Shown: positions 26,367-35,324, numbered from the stretch's first letter. The stretch: DNA of 64,000 nucleotides from Clostridium gelidum (GCF_019977655.1 NZ_AP024849.1:939001-1003000), one strand, 5' to 3'. The notes: generated by a model not told the origin, from the sequence alone. Translations and numbers: made by a program.

Positions 26367-27371
26367 ATGAAAAAAAATATTTTATGGGTAATGATGATAG
26401 TATTATTGGTTACTTCTACTATAGCTGGATGTAGTAATAGTAAGTATGATAGTACAAATGTTGATGAAGCAGTTAATGTTGATAAAACAGTTAATGCTCA
26501 GGATAAGGATATTACTTATTTTATGTCAGGTAAAGTTCAAGCAGATGAAAGTGCAGTTATAACATCTAAAATTAATGCAAGAGTTTTAAATATAAGTGTT
26601 GATGTGGGTTCTACAGTAAACCAAGGTGATAATCTAATTACTTTTGATTCAAAAGATATCCAAGCTCAGGTAGGGCAAGCACAAGCTGGTGTAGATGTAG
26701 CACAAGCAAACTTAAATAAAATCAAAAGCGGGACAAGACCGGAGCAAATAGAACAGTCTAAAGCGACTCTTGAAAGTGCTAAAGCAAACTATGATAATGC
26801 TAAAGTTAATAATACAAGAAATAAAGATGTTTTTGACGCAGGTGGAATTCCTAAGTCGGAACTTGATAAAAGTGAGACTACTCTTACAAATGTAGAATCT
26901 GCATATAAATCAGCACAAGCAGCTTTTGATATGTTAAACAAAGGTGAAACAGCAGAAAGTATATCAATTTCAGAAGCACAAGTAAAAAGTGCAGAGGCAG
27001 CTTTAAATACAGCGCAAGTTCAGTTGCAAAATGGAGCGATTGTATCTCCAATATCTGGGGTCGTGAGTGCCAAAAATATAAATAATGGTGAACTAGCCAC
27101 TGTTGGAGCACCTCTGATTTCAATTGTTAATTTAGATACGATTATGATAAATGCTTATATGCCGCCAACATTTATTAATAAAATAGCTGTTAACCAGGAA
27201 GTTACAATTAAAGTATCAGAAATTCCAGATAAAGAATTTAAAGGAGAAATATCAGTAATAGATTCAGTTATTGATTCAAAGAATAAAAATATTCTTGTAA
27301 AGATAAAATTTAAAGACAAAGATCCACTTCTAAAACCAGGAATGTTTGTTGAAATAGGAATAAGAGAGTAA
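26367..27371 (+). CDS. Membrane-fusion (HlyD/RND adaptor) lipoprotein
   Basis: 334 aa. The lipoprotein signal has lipobox STIAGC. The order is a split biotinyl-lipoyl domain (INARVLNISVDVGSTVNQGD and GAIVSPISGVVSAKNINNGE), an intervening coiled-coil hairpin of Ala/Gln-rich helices at about 105-225, and a beta-barrel. It is anchored outside the membrane by its lipid and should bridge the pump to the TolC-like protein. It is followed after 15 bp by a second, short adaptor. Confidence 0.9.
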   Translation: MKKNILWVMMIVLLVTSTIAGCSNSKYDSTNVDEAVNVDKTVNAQDKDITYFMSGKVQADESAVITSKINARVLNISVDVGSTVNQGDNLITFDSKDIQAQVGQAQAGVDVAQANLNKIKSGTRPEQIEQSKATLESAKANYDNAKVNNTRNKDVFDAGGIPKSELDKSETTLTNVESAYKSAQAAFDMLNKGETAESISISEAQVKSAEAALNTAQVQLQNGAIVSPISGVVSAKNINNGELATVGAPLISIVNLDTIMINAYMPPTFINKIAVNQEVTIKVSEIPDKEFKGEISVIDSVIDSKNKNILVKIKFKDKDPLLKPGMFVEIGIRE

Positions 27372-27386
27372 GGGGTGAAAAATAAT

Positions 27387-28040
27387 ATGAATGGAAAGCG
27401 TAAAAAATTGATGATTACTATATTGATAGTTATGGTTGGAGCACTTGGTGGAATAGGATTCTATTATTGGTATGATAATAATTACTTTGTTTCTACAGAT
27501 GATGCAAGAGTTACGGGGGATCTTATTAAGGTAAGTCCACAGATTTCAGGAAAACTTCTTGAGTTTAATTTAGAAGAAGGAGATAAAGTATCACAAGATC
27601 AAATCATGGGAAGACAAGAAATGACTAATCTTCCAGATACGAATGTAGATCAATCTATAATAAGAGCACCAATCAGTGGAATTGTTATCAAAAAAATTGG
27701 GAATGTAGGAGAAATTGAAGCAGCAGGACAATCCATTGCAATGATTGTTGATCCACAAAAATTATATATTACTGCAAATATAGAAGAAACTAAATTAGGA
27801 AAAGTAAAACAAGGACAAAATGTAGAGATTACAATAGATCAAATTGAAGGAAAAACATTTACTGGAAAAGTAAAATATGTCGGTAAGGCTTCAAATTCAA
27901 CTTTTTCACTTCTTCCAACATCAACTAGTGGTACATTTACTAAAGTCGTACAAAGAGTGCCTGTTAAAATTGAATTTGATAAAGTTAATTCAGAGTTATT
28001 GCCTGGCACTAATGCCATTGTTAAAATTCATGTTAAGTGA
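27387..28040 (+). CDS. Short EmrA-like membrane-fusion protein lacking the coiled-coil hairpin
   Basis: 217 aa from the ATG at 27387 (AAGGGG site 11 nt upstream); a GTG at 27375 overlaps that site. One N-terminal membrane anchor is followed by YFVSTDDARVTGDLIKVSPQ, the EmrA lipoyl half. The second half (IIRAPISGIVIKKIGNVGE) then comes almost at once, and a beta-barrel. Typical EmrA is about 390 aa; the long hairpin that reaches the outer duct is missing. It probably pairs with the EmrB-type pump whose gene begins 14 bp downstream. Confidence 0.88.
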   Translation: MNGKRKKLMITILIVMVGALGGIGFYYWYDNNYFVSTDDARVTGDLIKVSPQISGKLLEFNLEEGDKVSQDQIMGRQEMTNLPDTNVDQSIIRAPISGIVIKKIGNVGEIEAAGQSIAMIVDPQKLYITANIEETKLGKVKQGQNVEITIDQIEGKTFTGKVKYVGKASNSTFSLLPTSTSGTFTKVVQRVPVKIEFDKVNSELLPGTNAIVKIHVK

Positions 28041-28054
28041 TGGAGGGAAGCATA

Positions 28055-29596
28055 ATGAAAGGAAAAGAAAATAATGATCCATCCAAGTGGCTGATTCTTT
28101 TAGTACTTATAATAGGTTCTTTTATGACTTCGTTAGATACTAGTATTGCTAATATAGCTATTCCTAAAATAATGTCAGTATTTGGTGTTTCTCTAGATGA
28201 TGTAAAGTGGGTGCTAACAGCTTATACCCTTACACTAGGTGCAATAGTACCAGTAACCGGATACTTGGGAGATGTCTTTGGATCAAAAAAAATGTTTATA
28301 TTTGCTCTTGTTACTTTTACTATAGGATCATTTTTATGTGGAATGGCTTGGAGCAATGGAGCTATGATTGCATTTCGCGTCATACAAGCTATAGGTGGTG
28401 GGATGATAATGCCAGTTGCTATGACTACGATGATGCAGATTTTTTCTAAGGAGACACTTGGTACTGCTGTGGGATTTTGGGGTATTGCAGTTTTAGCGGC
28501 TCCAGCTATAGGACCAACCCTTGGAGGATATATTCTTGAAAAATTAGATTGGAGAATAATATTTTATATAAATGTTCCTATTGGTGTGCTAGGAATATTC
28601 ATGGCATTAATATGTCTTCAAGATACTCCTAAAAAAGCATTCCCCAAATTTGATTATATAGGTTTTATAACGTCCACTATATCTATAGTTAGTATCTTAT
28701 ATGTTTTAGGTGAAGGTTCCAACATAGATTGGCAAGACATAAAAAATCCTCTGTTATTAACAGTTGGAGTTTTTGGTATGATAATATTTATAATAAATGA
28801 ACTTAGCACTGAAGATCCACTAATAGAATTGCGTGTTTTGAAGAATTTGGAATTTACCATAAGCCAAATTGTACAATGCTTACTATTTTCTGTGTTAATG
28901 GCAGTAATGTATATAATGCCTTTGTTTTTGCAAAACATGAAAAATTATACACCAATAGAAACTGGTATGATTTTATTACCATCTGCTATGGCATCAGCAC
29001 TTGTAATGCCCATTAGTGGTAAAATATATGATAAGATTGGCGCAAAGATTCCAGCTACCATTGGAATAATTATAATAATTGTAAGTTCATATAAATTAGT
29101 TTGCATTAATATGGATACAACTAAACTTTATATAGAGGCAGTAATGACAATACGTAATATTGGAATTGGACTTTCAATGATGCCTATAACAACAGCAGGA
29201 ATGAATGCTGTTGTCGATCCAAAACTCGCAGGAAAAGCATCAGCACTAAATAATACAATTAAACAAATTGCGGGTTCGCTAGGGATAACAATTACAACAA
29301 CTCTAATACAAGGGAGAGTTAATTTGAATTATAGCAAGTTATCAGATCAGATAACATCATTTAATTTAGCTGCAAGTGAAGCTACTAATAAAATGCAATC
29401 ATTGTTTATGCAAGGGGGATACTCACAAGGAGATGCAAATGGCGTGACAATAGCTACAATTACACAACTTGTGTATAAACAAGCTTATATTGATGCAATA
29501 GGTTATGCATTAGCAGTAACTACAGTTGCTGCAGGTGGGGCACTAATTTTAGTTCGTTTTATGAAGAACAAGAAATTGGAAAAAGGCACAAGTTAA
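28055..29596 (+). CDS. EmrB/QacA-type MFS drug transporter (DHA2, 14 TM)
   Basis: 513 aa from the ATG at 28055 (GGAGGG site 7 nt upstream); an in-frame GTG at 28037 overlaps the previous gene. About fourteen membrane segments are visible. Family motifs include LDTSIANIAIPKI in TM1, GYLGDVFGSKKMF (motif A) and LAAPAIGPTLGGYILEKLDW (motif C of antiporters). It should export drugs by proton antiport with the adaptors encoded upstream. The operon ends here and is followed by gene debris. Confidence 0.93.
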   Translation: MKGKENNDPSKWLILLVLIIGSFMTSLDTSIANIAIPKIMSVFGVSLDDVKWVLTAYTLTLGAIVPVTGYLGDVFGSKKMFIFALVTFTIGSFLCGMAWSNGAMIAFRVIQAIGGGMIMPVAMTTMMQIFSKETLGTAVGFWGIAVLAAPAIGPTLGGYILEKLDWRIIFYINVPIGVLGIFMALICLQDTPKKAFPKFDYIGFITSTISIVSILYVLGEGSNIDWQDIKNPLLLTVGVFGMIIFIINELSTEDPLIELRVLKNLEFTISQIVQCLLFSVLMAVMYIMPLFLQNMKNYTPIETGMILLPSAMASALVMPISGKIYDKIGAKIPATIGIIIIIVSSYKLVCINMDTTKLYIEAVMTIRNIGIGLSMMPITTAGMNAVVDPKLAGKASALNNTIKQIAGSLGITITTTLIQGRVNLNYSKLSDQITSFNLAASEATNKMQSLFMQGGYSQGDANGVTIATITQLVYKQAYIDAIGYALAVTTVAAGGALILVRFMKNKKLEKGTS

Positions 29597-29644
29597 TGAG
29601 CTATTACATCAGTATCGAACCCATAAGAAATTTGAAACTTATTC

Positions 29645-29821
29645 CCTGCATTTTATGATAGATTAGACAAATACTTATTAGAGAAGATTAGTCTAAGTCA
29701 TGCAGAGTATATAAAAAATGCAAATGGAAATAATTTAGCAAATGTGATTGAGTGGGTATTTAAACAACAAACACATGTTGAAGAAATGCTTAATGGATAT
29801 AATATTAAACTTACAAAATAG
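29645..29821 (+). pseudogene. Degraded C-terminal gene fragment
   Basis: An open frame ends at 29821 with no start codon or ribosome site. It reads about 55 residues, including FYDRLDKYLLEKISLSHAEY and LANVIEWVFKQQTHVEEML. The pattern resembles the last helices of a TetR-family C-terminal domain, but this is weak. Upstream frames are closed by stops. The surrounding 29597-30018 gap holds no intact gene. Confidence 0.45.
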
Positions 29822-29909
29822 CAAGGCTTCCAAATAGTAGTTAAATATTATATTTTGCTTTACAGTTAAAAACAAATAAAATATATCCGTAAATAAAGGA
29901 GTTAATATT

Positions 29910-29996
29910 ATGTCTAATATTAAACCAATTTCAGATTTACACAATTACAATGAAGTTCTTAAATATTGTGTAAATGGAGAGTTGGGATTTTGCTAA
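29910..29996 (+). pseudogene. Truncated Phd/YefM-type antitoxin
   Basis: AAGGAG site, then a 28-codon frame starting MSNIKPISDLHNYNEVLKYC, which is the characteristic N-terminus of Phd/YefM antitoxins (NIKPISDLRNYNEVL). The frame then stops at about the point where the family continues with VFLTKNGRG. A shifted frame reads ILLKIEK, which suggests a frameshift. The C-terminal toxin-binding part and any toxin gene are missing. Confidence 0.7.
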
Positions 29997-30018
29997 AAAT
30001 AGAAAAATGCATTATATT

Positions 30019-31272
30019 TTATTTAATAGGTAAAACAATCTTAAATTCAGTAGCTATATCAGTACTTTCAACATATATATTTCCATTATTACTTTCTACT
30101 AAATCTTTAACAATACTCAGCCCATATCCATGACTTTTATCAGTGTTATCTTTAGTTGTAAATCCAGCTTTAAAAATATCTTTCAAGAAATGTTCTTCTA
30201 TTTTAGGTCCATTATTTGAAAGTAGTATTATTGCATTACCTAAAGACTCATAGCTTTTTGCAATTATTGTCCCTTTACCATTCATTGCCTTAATTGAATT
30301 ATTTACTATATTGGATATAACCCTATAAATTTCCATTTCATTAATCTTTACTAGGATAAGATCACATTTCTCTTCAATTATAACATGTATACCTTTGTCT
30401 ATAGCAGGCTTTAGTGCAAATTCTAATAATGATTCTTGATTTTCACTAACTTCTACACCTATTGGAGTAGATTCATTGTTATTTATAATATCCTTTAAAG
30501 ATTTTTTCACATCATCAAATCTTTCCATAAGGCCAAGCTCATATAAATATGAAATTTGTGATCCATGCTCATTTTTAATTTTTCTAAGTTCACTATTTTT
30601 AATTTCTAGACAGTTATTTAATTTATATATTTGCTTTGATTTCTGATGAATACTCCAAAGATAGACTGCGATAAATATTAAAAATATAAGAAACATTATA
30701 TATGTAATATTTTTTAATAATTGGCTTTCTACATTTAATGTCATAACATAAAAACTTATTACAAAATCAAGAACAAAGCTCATTATATAAAACATTATGT
30801 AAATACCTTCATTTATTATAAATTTATGAATTTGTTTTATTTTCTTCATATATTTAAAACATAAGAGCAACACAATCCATTCCGGTACATAAATTATAAA
30901 AATTGTCTCATAATTTATATATTCAGTGGAAAACATTTCCTTAACATATTCAAAAATCAAATTTCCAAATAATATAGAATATATTTCAATAATAAAATAA
31001 ATTACTGAAAATGATGTTAATGCACTTACAATATTTTTTCTATAAAATACAGTTATTATACTTAAACATAATATATGAGTTACAAATATACTCGACCAAT
31101 TGTCACCAAATGTTCCGGAACAAAAACCTGTTGCAACTATCAATATTGGCACAATGCTAAATAATTTTATTTTATCTACTTTAGAACTTTTATTTATGCA
31201 ATAAAATATTGCATAAGCAAATGTTATTGATTGTAATATTGATGATATTATATCTATAATGTTTAATGTCAA
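30019..31272 (-). CDS. AgrC-like sensor histidine kinase (GHKL)
   Basis: 417 aa, TTG start after AAGGGGTGG. About six membrane segments in the first 215 residues form a peptide-sensing domain. A dimerisation helix then contains RKIKNEHGSQISYLYELGLM, where the usual HXXXN-type His region is modified. A GHKL ATPase domain follows, with N-box VISNIVNNSIKAM and G-box GYGLSIVKDLV. It is directly downstream of agrD and agrB on the same strand and should detect the cyclic peptide. No AgrA-type response regulator gene is adjacent. Confidence 0.88.
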   Translation of the reverse strand: MTLNIIDIISSILQSITFAYAIFYCINKSSKVDKIKLFSIVPILIVATGFCSGTFGDNWSSIFVTHILCLSIITVFYRKNIVSALTSFSVIYFIIEIYSILFGNLIFEYVKEMFSTEYINYETIFIIYVPEWIVLLLCFKYMKKIKQIHKFIINEGIYIMFYIMSFVLDFVISFYVMTLNVESQLLKNITYIMFLIFLIFIAVYLWSIHQKSKQIYKLNNCLEIKNSELRKIKNEHGSQISYLYELGLMERFDDVKKSLKDIINNNESTPIGVEVSENQESLLEFALKPAIDKGIHVIIEEKCDLILVKINEMEIYRVISNIVNNSIKAMNGKGTIIAKSYESLGNAIILLSNNGPKIEEHFLKDIFKAGFTTKDNTDKSHGYGLSIVKDLVESNNGNIYVESTDIATEFKIVLPIK

Positions 31273-31306
31273 TTACGCCACCCCTTAGTATATTTATAAA
31301 TGTAGT

Positions 31307-31432
31307 TTATCTTAATTTTTTCATAGATTCAGGCATTTCTTCAACTCCATGGCAACAACATGATGCTGTAGGTTTTGTAATCATTGAACCTGACACTTTC
31401 TTTAAAATGTTACCTAATACTTTTGTAATCAT
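31307..31432 (-). CDS. agrD: AgrD-like cyclic autoinducer peptide precursor
   Basis: 41 aa, found between agrB and agrC, with AGAGGAGAT before the ATG. An amphipathic leader (MITKVLGNILKKVSGSM) is followed by the signal region TKPTASCCCHGV and an acidic C-terminal recognition tail EEMPESMKKLR. This is the leader/AIP/tail plan of AgrD. By analogy with Staphylococcus, AgrB would cut before EEMP, giving a thiolactone that closes on the residue before it. Three consecutive Cys make the ring Cys uncertain; a five-residue ring would be CCHGV. No database comparison was possible. Confidence 0.85.
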   Translation of the reverse strand: MITKVLGNILKKVSGSMITKPTASCCCHGVEEMPESMKKLR

Positions 31433-31467
31433 AAAAACATCTCCTCTTAAATTTTTACTGATAATTC

Positions 31468-32025
31468 TTAGTTTTCTCTTTTATTAAACATTAGTAAGGC
31501 CTCAAATAGGATTGTCCAAGTTATTAGTGAATAATAACTACTATAGTTATATAAAACTATAGATATTAGTCCAAGTATTATTGAAGCACTTAGGCCTTTA
31601 ATCCTATTTTGTTTTATAAGATTGGGGCGGGTAATTGGCATTTTGGAATTTATTACTGGAGCTTGATTCCATATGCAAAATATGCTTAGGAAAATTAAGA
31701 TGCAATTACTTAGAAAACTAAGATTACATTGTAAACTTAAAATCAATGTTCCAGCTGTTAATAGCAATGTTGCTATAAAACACTTAATTTGAGTGTCTTC
31801 ATGATATCCTCCTATAAAAGGATTAACGGCACACATTATTGCAAGAATAATTATAACTTCTTTAAAGTATCCAAGTAATGAAAAAATAATTATTAATAAA
31901 ATCGTTTTCGAAAATTCAAATAAAATAGTCACTAAGGCATATTCCATTTGTTCAAGTTCATCTTTACTATACTTTTCATTTATTGATATACTTTGAATTA
32001 TTCTCTTAGAAATACCTTTTACCAT
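31468..32025 (-). CDS. agrB: AgrB-like autoinducer-processing cysteine protease
   Basis: 185 aa from the ATG at 32025; a GTG three codons earlier is possible. It is an integral membrane protein with the AgrB signature PFIGGYHEDTQIKCF, where His75 and Cys82 match the catalytic His77/Cys84 spacing of the S. aureus protein. It would cleave the C-terminal tail of AgrD and form the thiolactone. agrD follows 35 bp downstream, then agrC. Length is normal for clostridial AgrB. Confidence 0.92.
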   Translation of the reverse strand: MVKGISKRIIQSISINEKYSKDELEQMEYALVTILFEFSKTILLIIIFSLLGYFKEVIIILAIMCAVNPFIGGYHEDTQIKCFIATLLLTAGTLILSLQCNLSFLSNCILIFLSIFCIWNQAPVINSKMPITRPNLIKQNRIKGLSASIILGLISIVLYNYSSYYSLITWTILFEALLMFNKREN

Positions 32026-32249
32026 TTTTATCACTCTTTTATATATATTTTTGATTTCATATATAGTATAATCCCTTATTTGTTATATTTCAACATATTT
32101 TCAAAAAAATTTTCATATATCATCAAATTTCTTCTTAGCAAATAAATTAACTATTAAGAATTATACAGATAAAATATTCTTAAATATAGATACATAAAGC
32201 TGTATAGAATTATGGTAAAATAATACAATTGATATTACATTGCACAAAA

Positions 32250-32290
32250 AAATAGTAAGAACACAAATGAAGATTGTGATCTTACTATTT
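32250..32290 (-). terminator. Terminator after the truncated membrane-fusion gene
   Basis: AAATAGTAAGA (32250-32260) pairs with TCTTACTATTT (32280-32290). On the minus strand the stem is followed by a T-tract (TTTTTGTG), fitting the minus-strand gene ending at 32313. Confidence 0.7.
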
Positions 32291-32312
32291 AATTTTTTGG
32301 TATCTATATATT

Positions 32313-33209
32313 TTAGTTACTCTTCACAATATTAAATTTCACATTATATTTCATATTAGAACTACCGTAAGCAACAACTTGCTCATCTTCAGATAATCCA
32401 TCTTTAATTTCTACATATTGATTTTTAGAAGTTCCAACTGTTACTGTATGTTTAGCTAATACATCACCATTAATCACATACACATATGAAGTGCCATCTT
32501 CTTCAAATACAGATTCTTTTGGAACCAAGAGAGTATTATTTTCATTTGGATTAATTAGTAAAACATTTGTGACCACTCCTAGTTTTAGATTATCATCGGA
32601 AGCATTAACAGCTACTTTAACATCAAACATTCCTGTCTTTTGATCTGCTGAAGGAGAGATTGTAGATATTGTACCATCATAAGATAATCCAGTTGATGGT
32701 ACAGATATAGTAGCAGACATACCTACCGTAATATCATTTATATTTGTTTCAGTGACTTTTATTAATACATTTATAGAGTTTGGATTTTCTAAAACAATTG
32801 AGGGTGTTTGAGTAGGAGATAATTCACCAACTGATATATTTTTAGCGCTTATTTTTCCAGCAATAGGTGCAGTTATGGTTGCATTATCAAGTGCATGCTT
32901 AGCAAGATCTAATTCAGCCTTAGCACTATCCATTTGAGATTTTGCAGACGCAATATTGTCAGGATTTATAATTGCATTAGTAATTGAAGTGTTTTCACTA
33001 GCTGCAGCAAAGCTTACTTTTGCATTTTTAAGCCTAGTTTCAGCATTTGAATTTGCAATATCTAAAGCAGCTGCTGCTGTATTTAATTTACTTTTTGCAT
33101 CATCTAATGTTACTTTTGTAGCAGCATCAGCTTGACATAGAGTATTTGTACGATTATAATTTGCTTTTGCATCATTATAAGCTGTTTGTGCAGCTAGTTG
33201 CGTTAACAA
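32313..33209 (-). pseudogene. N-terminally truncated membrane-fusion protein (HlyD/RND adaptor)
   Basis: About 298 codons encode part of the coiled-coil hairpin (AYNDAKANYNRTNTL...TLDDAKSKLNTAAAALDIAN), then the second lipoyl half (ATITAPIAGKISAKNISVGE), the beta-barrel and the membrane-proximal domain. The signal peptide and first lipoyl half are missing. In frame, a stop occurs a few codons upstream of 33209 and there is no start with a ribosome site. The missing end abuts a headless TetR gene on the other strand, so one deletion probably removed both 5' ends. No cognate pump gene remains. Confidence 0.85.
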
Positions 33210-33565
33210 ACATACTTTTTATTATTACTTTAAATCAAATGATGAACTTTTAAAAGATTATTATAAAAAATTTAAAAGACGATGTGGGGACTTTTAAAAT
33301 TAGTGAAGAGAAAAAAGAAATGCTTAAAGTACAATGTGAGATTATAAGAAAAGGCCAAGCTAATAAGGAGTTTTTAAATAAAACAGATCCAGAAGTACTA
33401 GTTATACTTTTAAAACAAATAACTCATTCAACAGCTGTTTCATGGAGCCTTAAAAATGGTGATTTTGATTATAAAACAGCAGTAAGGTATATGTATGAGA
33501 TGATGCTTGATGTTGCGCCAAAGTATAGAACAGTTAAGGAGTTTGATATTTTAGAAATATTATAG
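33204..33565 (+). pseudogene. Headless, frameshifted TetR-family regulator remnant
   Basis: From 33205 one frame reads VNKHTFYYYFKSNDELLKDY, the end of a TetR helix-turn-helix, and closes at 33289. A second frame, from about 33284 to 33565, encodes the end of a TetR C-terminal domain (about 90 residues, with HSTAVSWSLKNGDFDYKTAV). The start of the HTH and part of the middle are lost. The break point at about 33204-33209 is shared with the truncated membrane-fusion gene on the opposite strand. Confidence 0.75.
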
Positions 33566-33622
33566 ATACATAAAGTGAAATTATATTATTATATGTTTTA
33601 ATTAAGGGAGGTGAAAGAAAAT

Positions 33623-34288
33623 ATGAATAAAATTGAAGCAGTATTATTTGATATGGATGGAGTAATATTTGATACAGAAAGAGTTTATTTAGAGCATTGG
33701 ATAAAGATTTTTAAAAAGTATGGATATGAAATGAAAAAAGAGATTTATGTATCTGTAATGGGAAGAGGACGAGAAAATATTATGAAAACATTTGTGAAAA
33801 TATACGGTGAGAATTTGCCTATATTGCAGATGTATAAGGAAAAGGATCAACTTTTGGTACAAGCTGTAAAAGAAGGTCAAGTGCCAATGAAACCTGGAGC
33901 TAAGGAAATATTAAATTTCCTTAAGGAAAATAATTTTAAAATAGCTCTTGCAACTTCAGCTAAAAAGGATAGAATGATGATGCAATTGAAAATTGGGAAG
34001 ATTGAAAATAAATTTGATGCAATTGTTTGTGGGGATGATATAACAAATTCCAAACCAGATCCGGAAATATTTTTAAAGGCAGCACAAAAGCTTTCTGTAA
34101 ATCCAGAAAATTGCGTTGTTGTAGAAGATTCACCTTCAGGAATAAAAGCAGCATATAGTGCTGAAATGATGGGATTACATGTTGAAGATTTGAAAAAAGC
34201 TGATGAGGAAATACTAAAGTATTGTCATAAGAGTTTCAAAAATTTACTTGAAATTAAAGAATACATAAATGAATATTATACAGTATAA
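33623..34288 (+). CDS. HAD-superfamily phosphatase (beta-phosphoglucomutase-like)
   Basis: 221 aa from the ATG at 33623, with GGGAGGTG upstream; the in-frame GTG at 33611 is inside that site. Motif I is LFDMDGVIFDTE, motif II is ALATSAKK, and motif IV is VVVEDSPSGIKAA after NSKPDPEIFL. The DMDGVIFD-T pattern is typical of beta-phosphoglucomutases and phosphoglycolate or sugar-phosphate phosphatases. The exact substrate cannot be told. It is probably monocistronic. Confidence 0.88.
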   Translation: MNKIEAVLFDMDGVIFDTERVYLEHWIKIFKKYGYEMKKEIYVSVMGRGRENIMKTFVKIYGENLPILQMYKEKDQLLVQAVKEGQVPMKPGAKEILNFLKENNFKIALATSAKKDRMMMQLKIGKIENKFDAIVCGDDITNSKPDPEIFLKAAQKLSVNPENCVVVEDSPSGIKAAYSAEMMGLHVEDLKKADEEILKYCHKSFKNLLEIKEYINEYYTV

Positions 34289-34329
34289 AATAAGATTAAA
34301 TGTACACCCTAATAAATGAGGTGATACAA

Positions 34330-34476
34330 ATGGATGATAATAAAAATAGAATGAAAGATAGACCTAAATCTAATGCAGAACGTAGAAAAATAGATCCTAA
34401 AGGTAATTCAGATTTAGGGATTATTGATGGCAAAAAAATAGGTGCACCTCCACATAAAGAAAAGGATCATCTATAA
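34330..34476 (+). CDS. Small hydrophilic protein of unknown function
   Basis: 48 aa with a well-placed GAGGTG site and a terminator right after it, which supports a real gene. The sequence is Lys/Asp/Asn-rich (MDDNKNRMKDRPKSNAERRK...IIDGKKIGAPPHKEKDHL) with no hydrophobic core, so it is probably disordered. I do not recognise the family. It resembles small basic clostridial proteins of the spore in composition only. Confidence 0.6.
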   Translation: MDDNKNRMKDRPKSNAERRKIDPKGNSDLGIIDGKKIGAPPHKEKDHL

Positions 34477-34481
34477 GAATA

Positions 34482-34529
34482 AAAAAAGATATATCAAATG
34501 ATTCTTGAATTATTTGATATATCTTTTTT
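34482..34529 (+). terminator. Terminator after the 48-aa gene
   Basis: An 18-bp stem, AAAAAAGATATATCAAAT (34482-34499) with 34512-34529, ends in TTTTTT. Confidence 0.85.
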
Positions 34530-34688
34530 ATATTCTGGACATACAAGACTTTTATTAATAATATAGAATTATAAATTAACTAAAATAAAAAAACTTTAAC
34601 CTAAAACTTTTGTAAAAAGTTTAAATTTACATAAAAGTCTTAATGAGAAAGTCATATATTAAATAGATATATAGAAGGAGAATGCTAA

Positions 34689-35117
34689 ATGAAATTAGAA
34701 TTAACTGTTTATGAACTAGGCGAAGCATTAAAGAAAATAGAAGAAAAATATAAATTAGATATATTGGTTAAATCAACATTGAGTGGTGGTTGGATGACAA
34801 TTACAGGTGAAGCCATTATATTAAAAGCTCCAAGTAATGTAAAAGTAGGATGTGGTGGAAAAAGCGATAATATTATAGATATAAAAATTAAAACAAAAGA
34901 GAGTCAACAAGGAATTGTTTTTAAAATTACAGGAGCCAAAGATAAGAAATTTAATGTAGATATATCAAGTACTAGATATAAAGAAGTACTTTCTAATAAC
35001 TTAACGATAAACCAAATAAAAGTAAACGAAAATGAGAGTAAGGTTAGGATTGATGAAGATATTATATTTACAATAAAAGCATCCGTTGACCAAGTTGCAG
35101 AGATTATAGAAAGATAA
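34689..35117 (+). CDS. Hypothetical protein, 142 aa
   Basis: AGAAGGAG site. A soluble, beta-rich looking protein with no signal peptide, starting MKLELTVYELGEALKKIEEK and containing LKAPSNVKVGCGGKSDNIID. No catalytic motif is recognised. The alternating Ile/Lys pattern in its second half suggests a beta-sandwich. It stands between two very small genes. Confidence 0.75.
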   Translation: MKLELTVYELGEALKKIEEKYKLDILVKSTLSGGWMTITGEAIILKAPSNVKVGCGGKSDNIIDIKIKTKESQQGIVFKITGAKDKKFNVDISSTRYKEVLSNNLTINQIKVNENESKVRIDEDIIFTIKASVDQVAEIIER

Positions 35118-35186
35118 ATATGACAAGGGTATAATTTAATATTAAATACAAATACTACTATAGAGAGTTATAGGAGTGTGATATAG

Positions 35187-35324
35187 ATGGACAATAGTAT
35201 GAAAAGAAAACATACAAATAAACATAAAAGTTTAAATCATAATCCCCAAGCAGAAAGTGCAAAGGCAGTTTTTGGTGAGCCAAAAGCTAAAGATTCTGAA
35301 TTCATTCCAAAAACTTTTGATTAA
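35187..35324 (+). CDS. Small basic protein of unknown function, 45 aa
   Basis: TAGGAGTG precedes the ATG. The protein starts MDNSMKRKHTNKHKSLNH and ends VFGEPKAKDSEFIPKTFD, with a NPQAESAKAVFGEPK core that looks conserved-protein-like rather than random. Its stop codon touches the 161-bp repeat beginning at 35324. No function is assignable. Confidence 0.65.
   Translation: MDNSMKRKHTNKHKSLNHNPQAESAKAVFGEPKAKDSEFIPKTFD

Noticed and set aside
29910..29996. Functional toxin-antitoxin pair
   Set aside because: Only the first 20 or so residues of the antitoxin are recognisable; no toxin gene follows.
31266..31487. 73-codon plus-strand frame across agrD
   Set aside because: Antisense to agrD, which has a good ribosome site, correct position between agrB and agrC and the leader/signal/tail layout.
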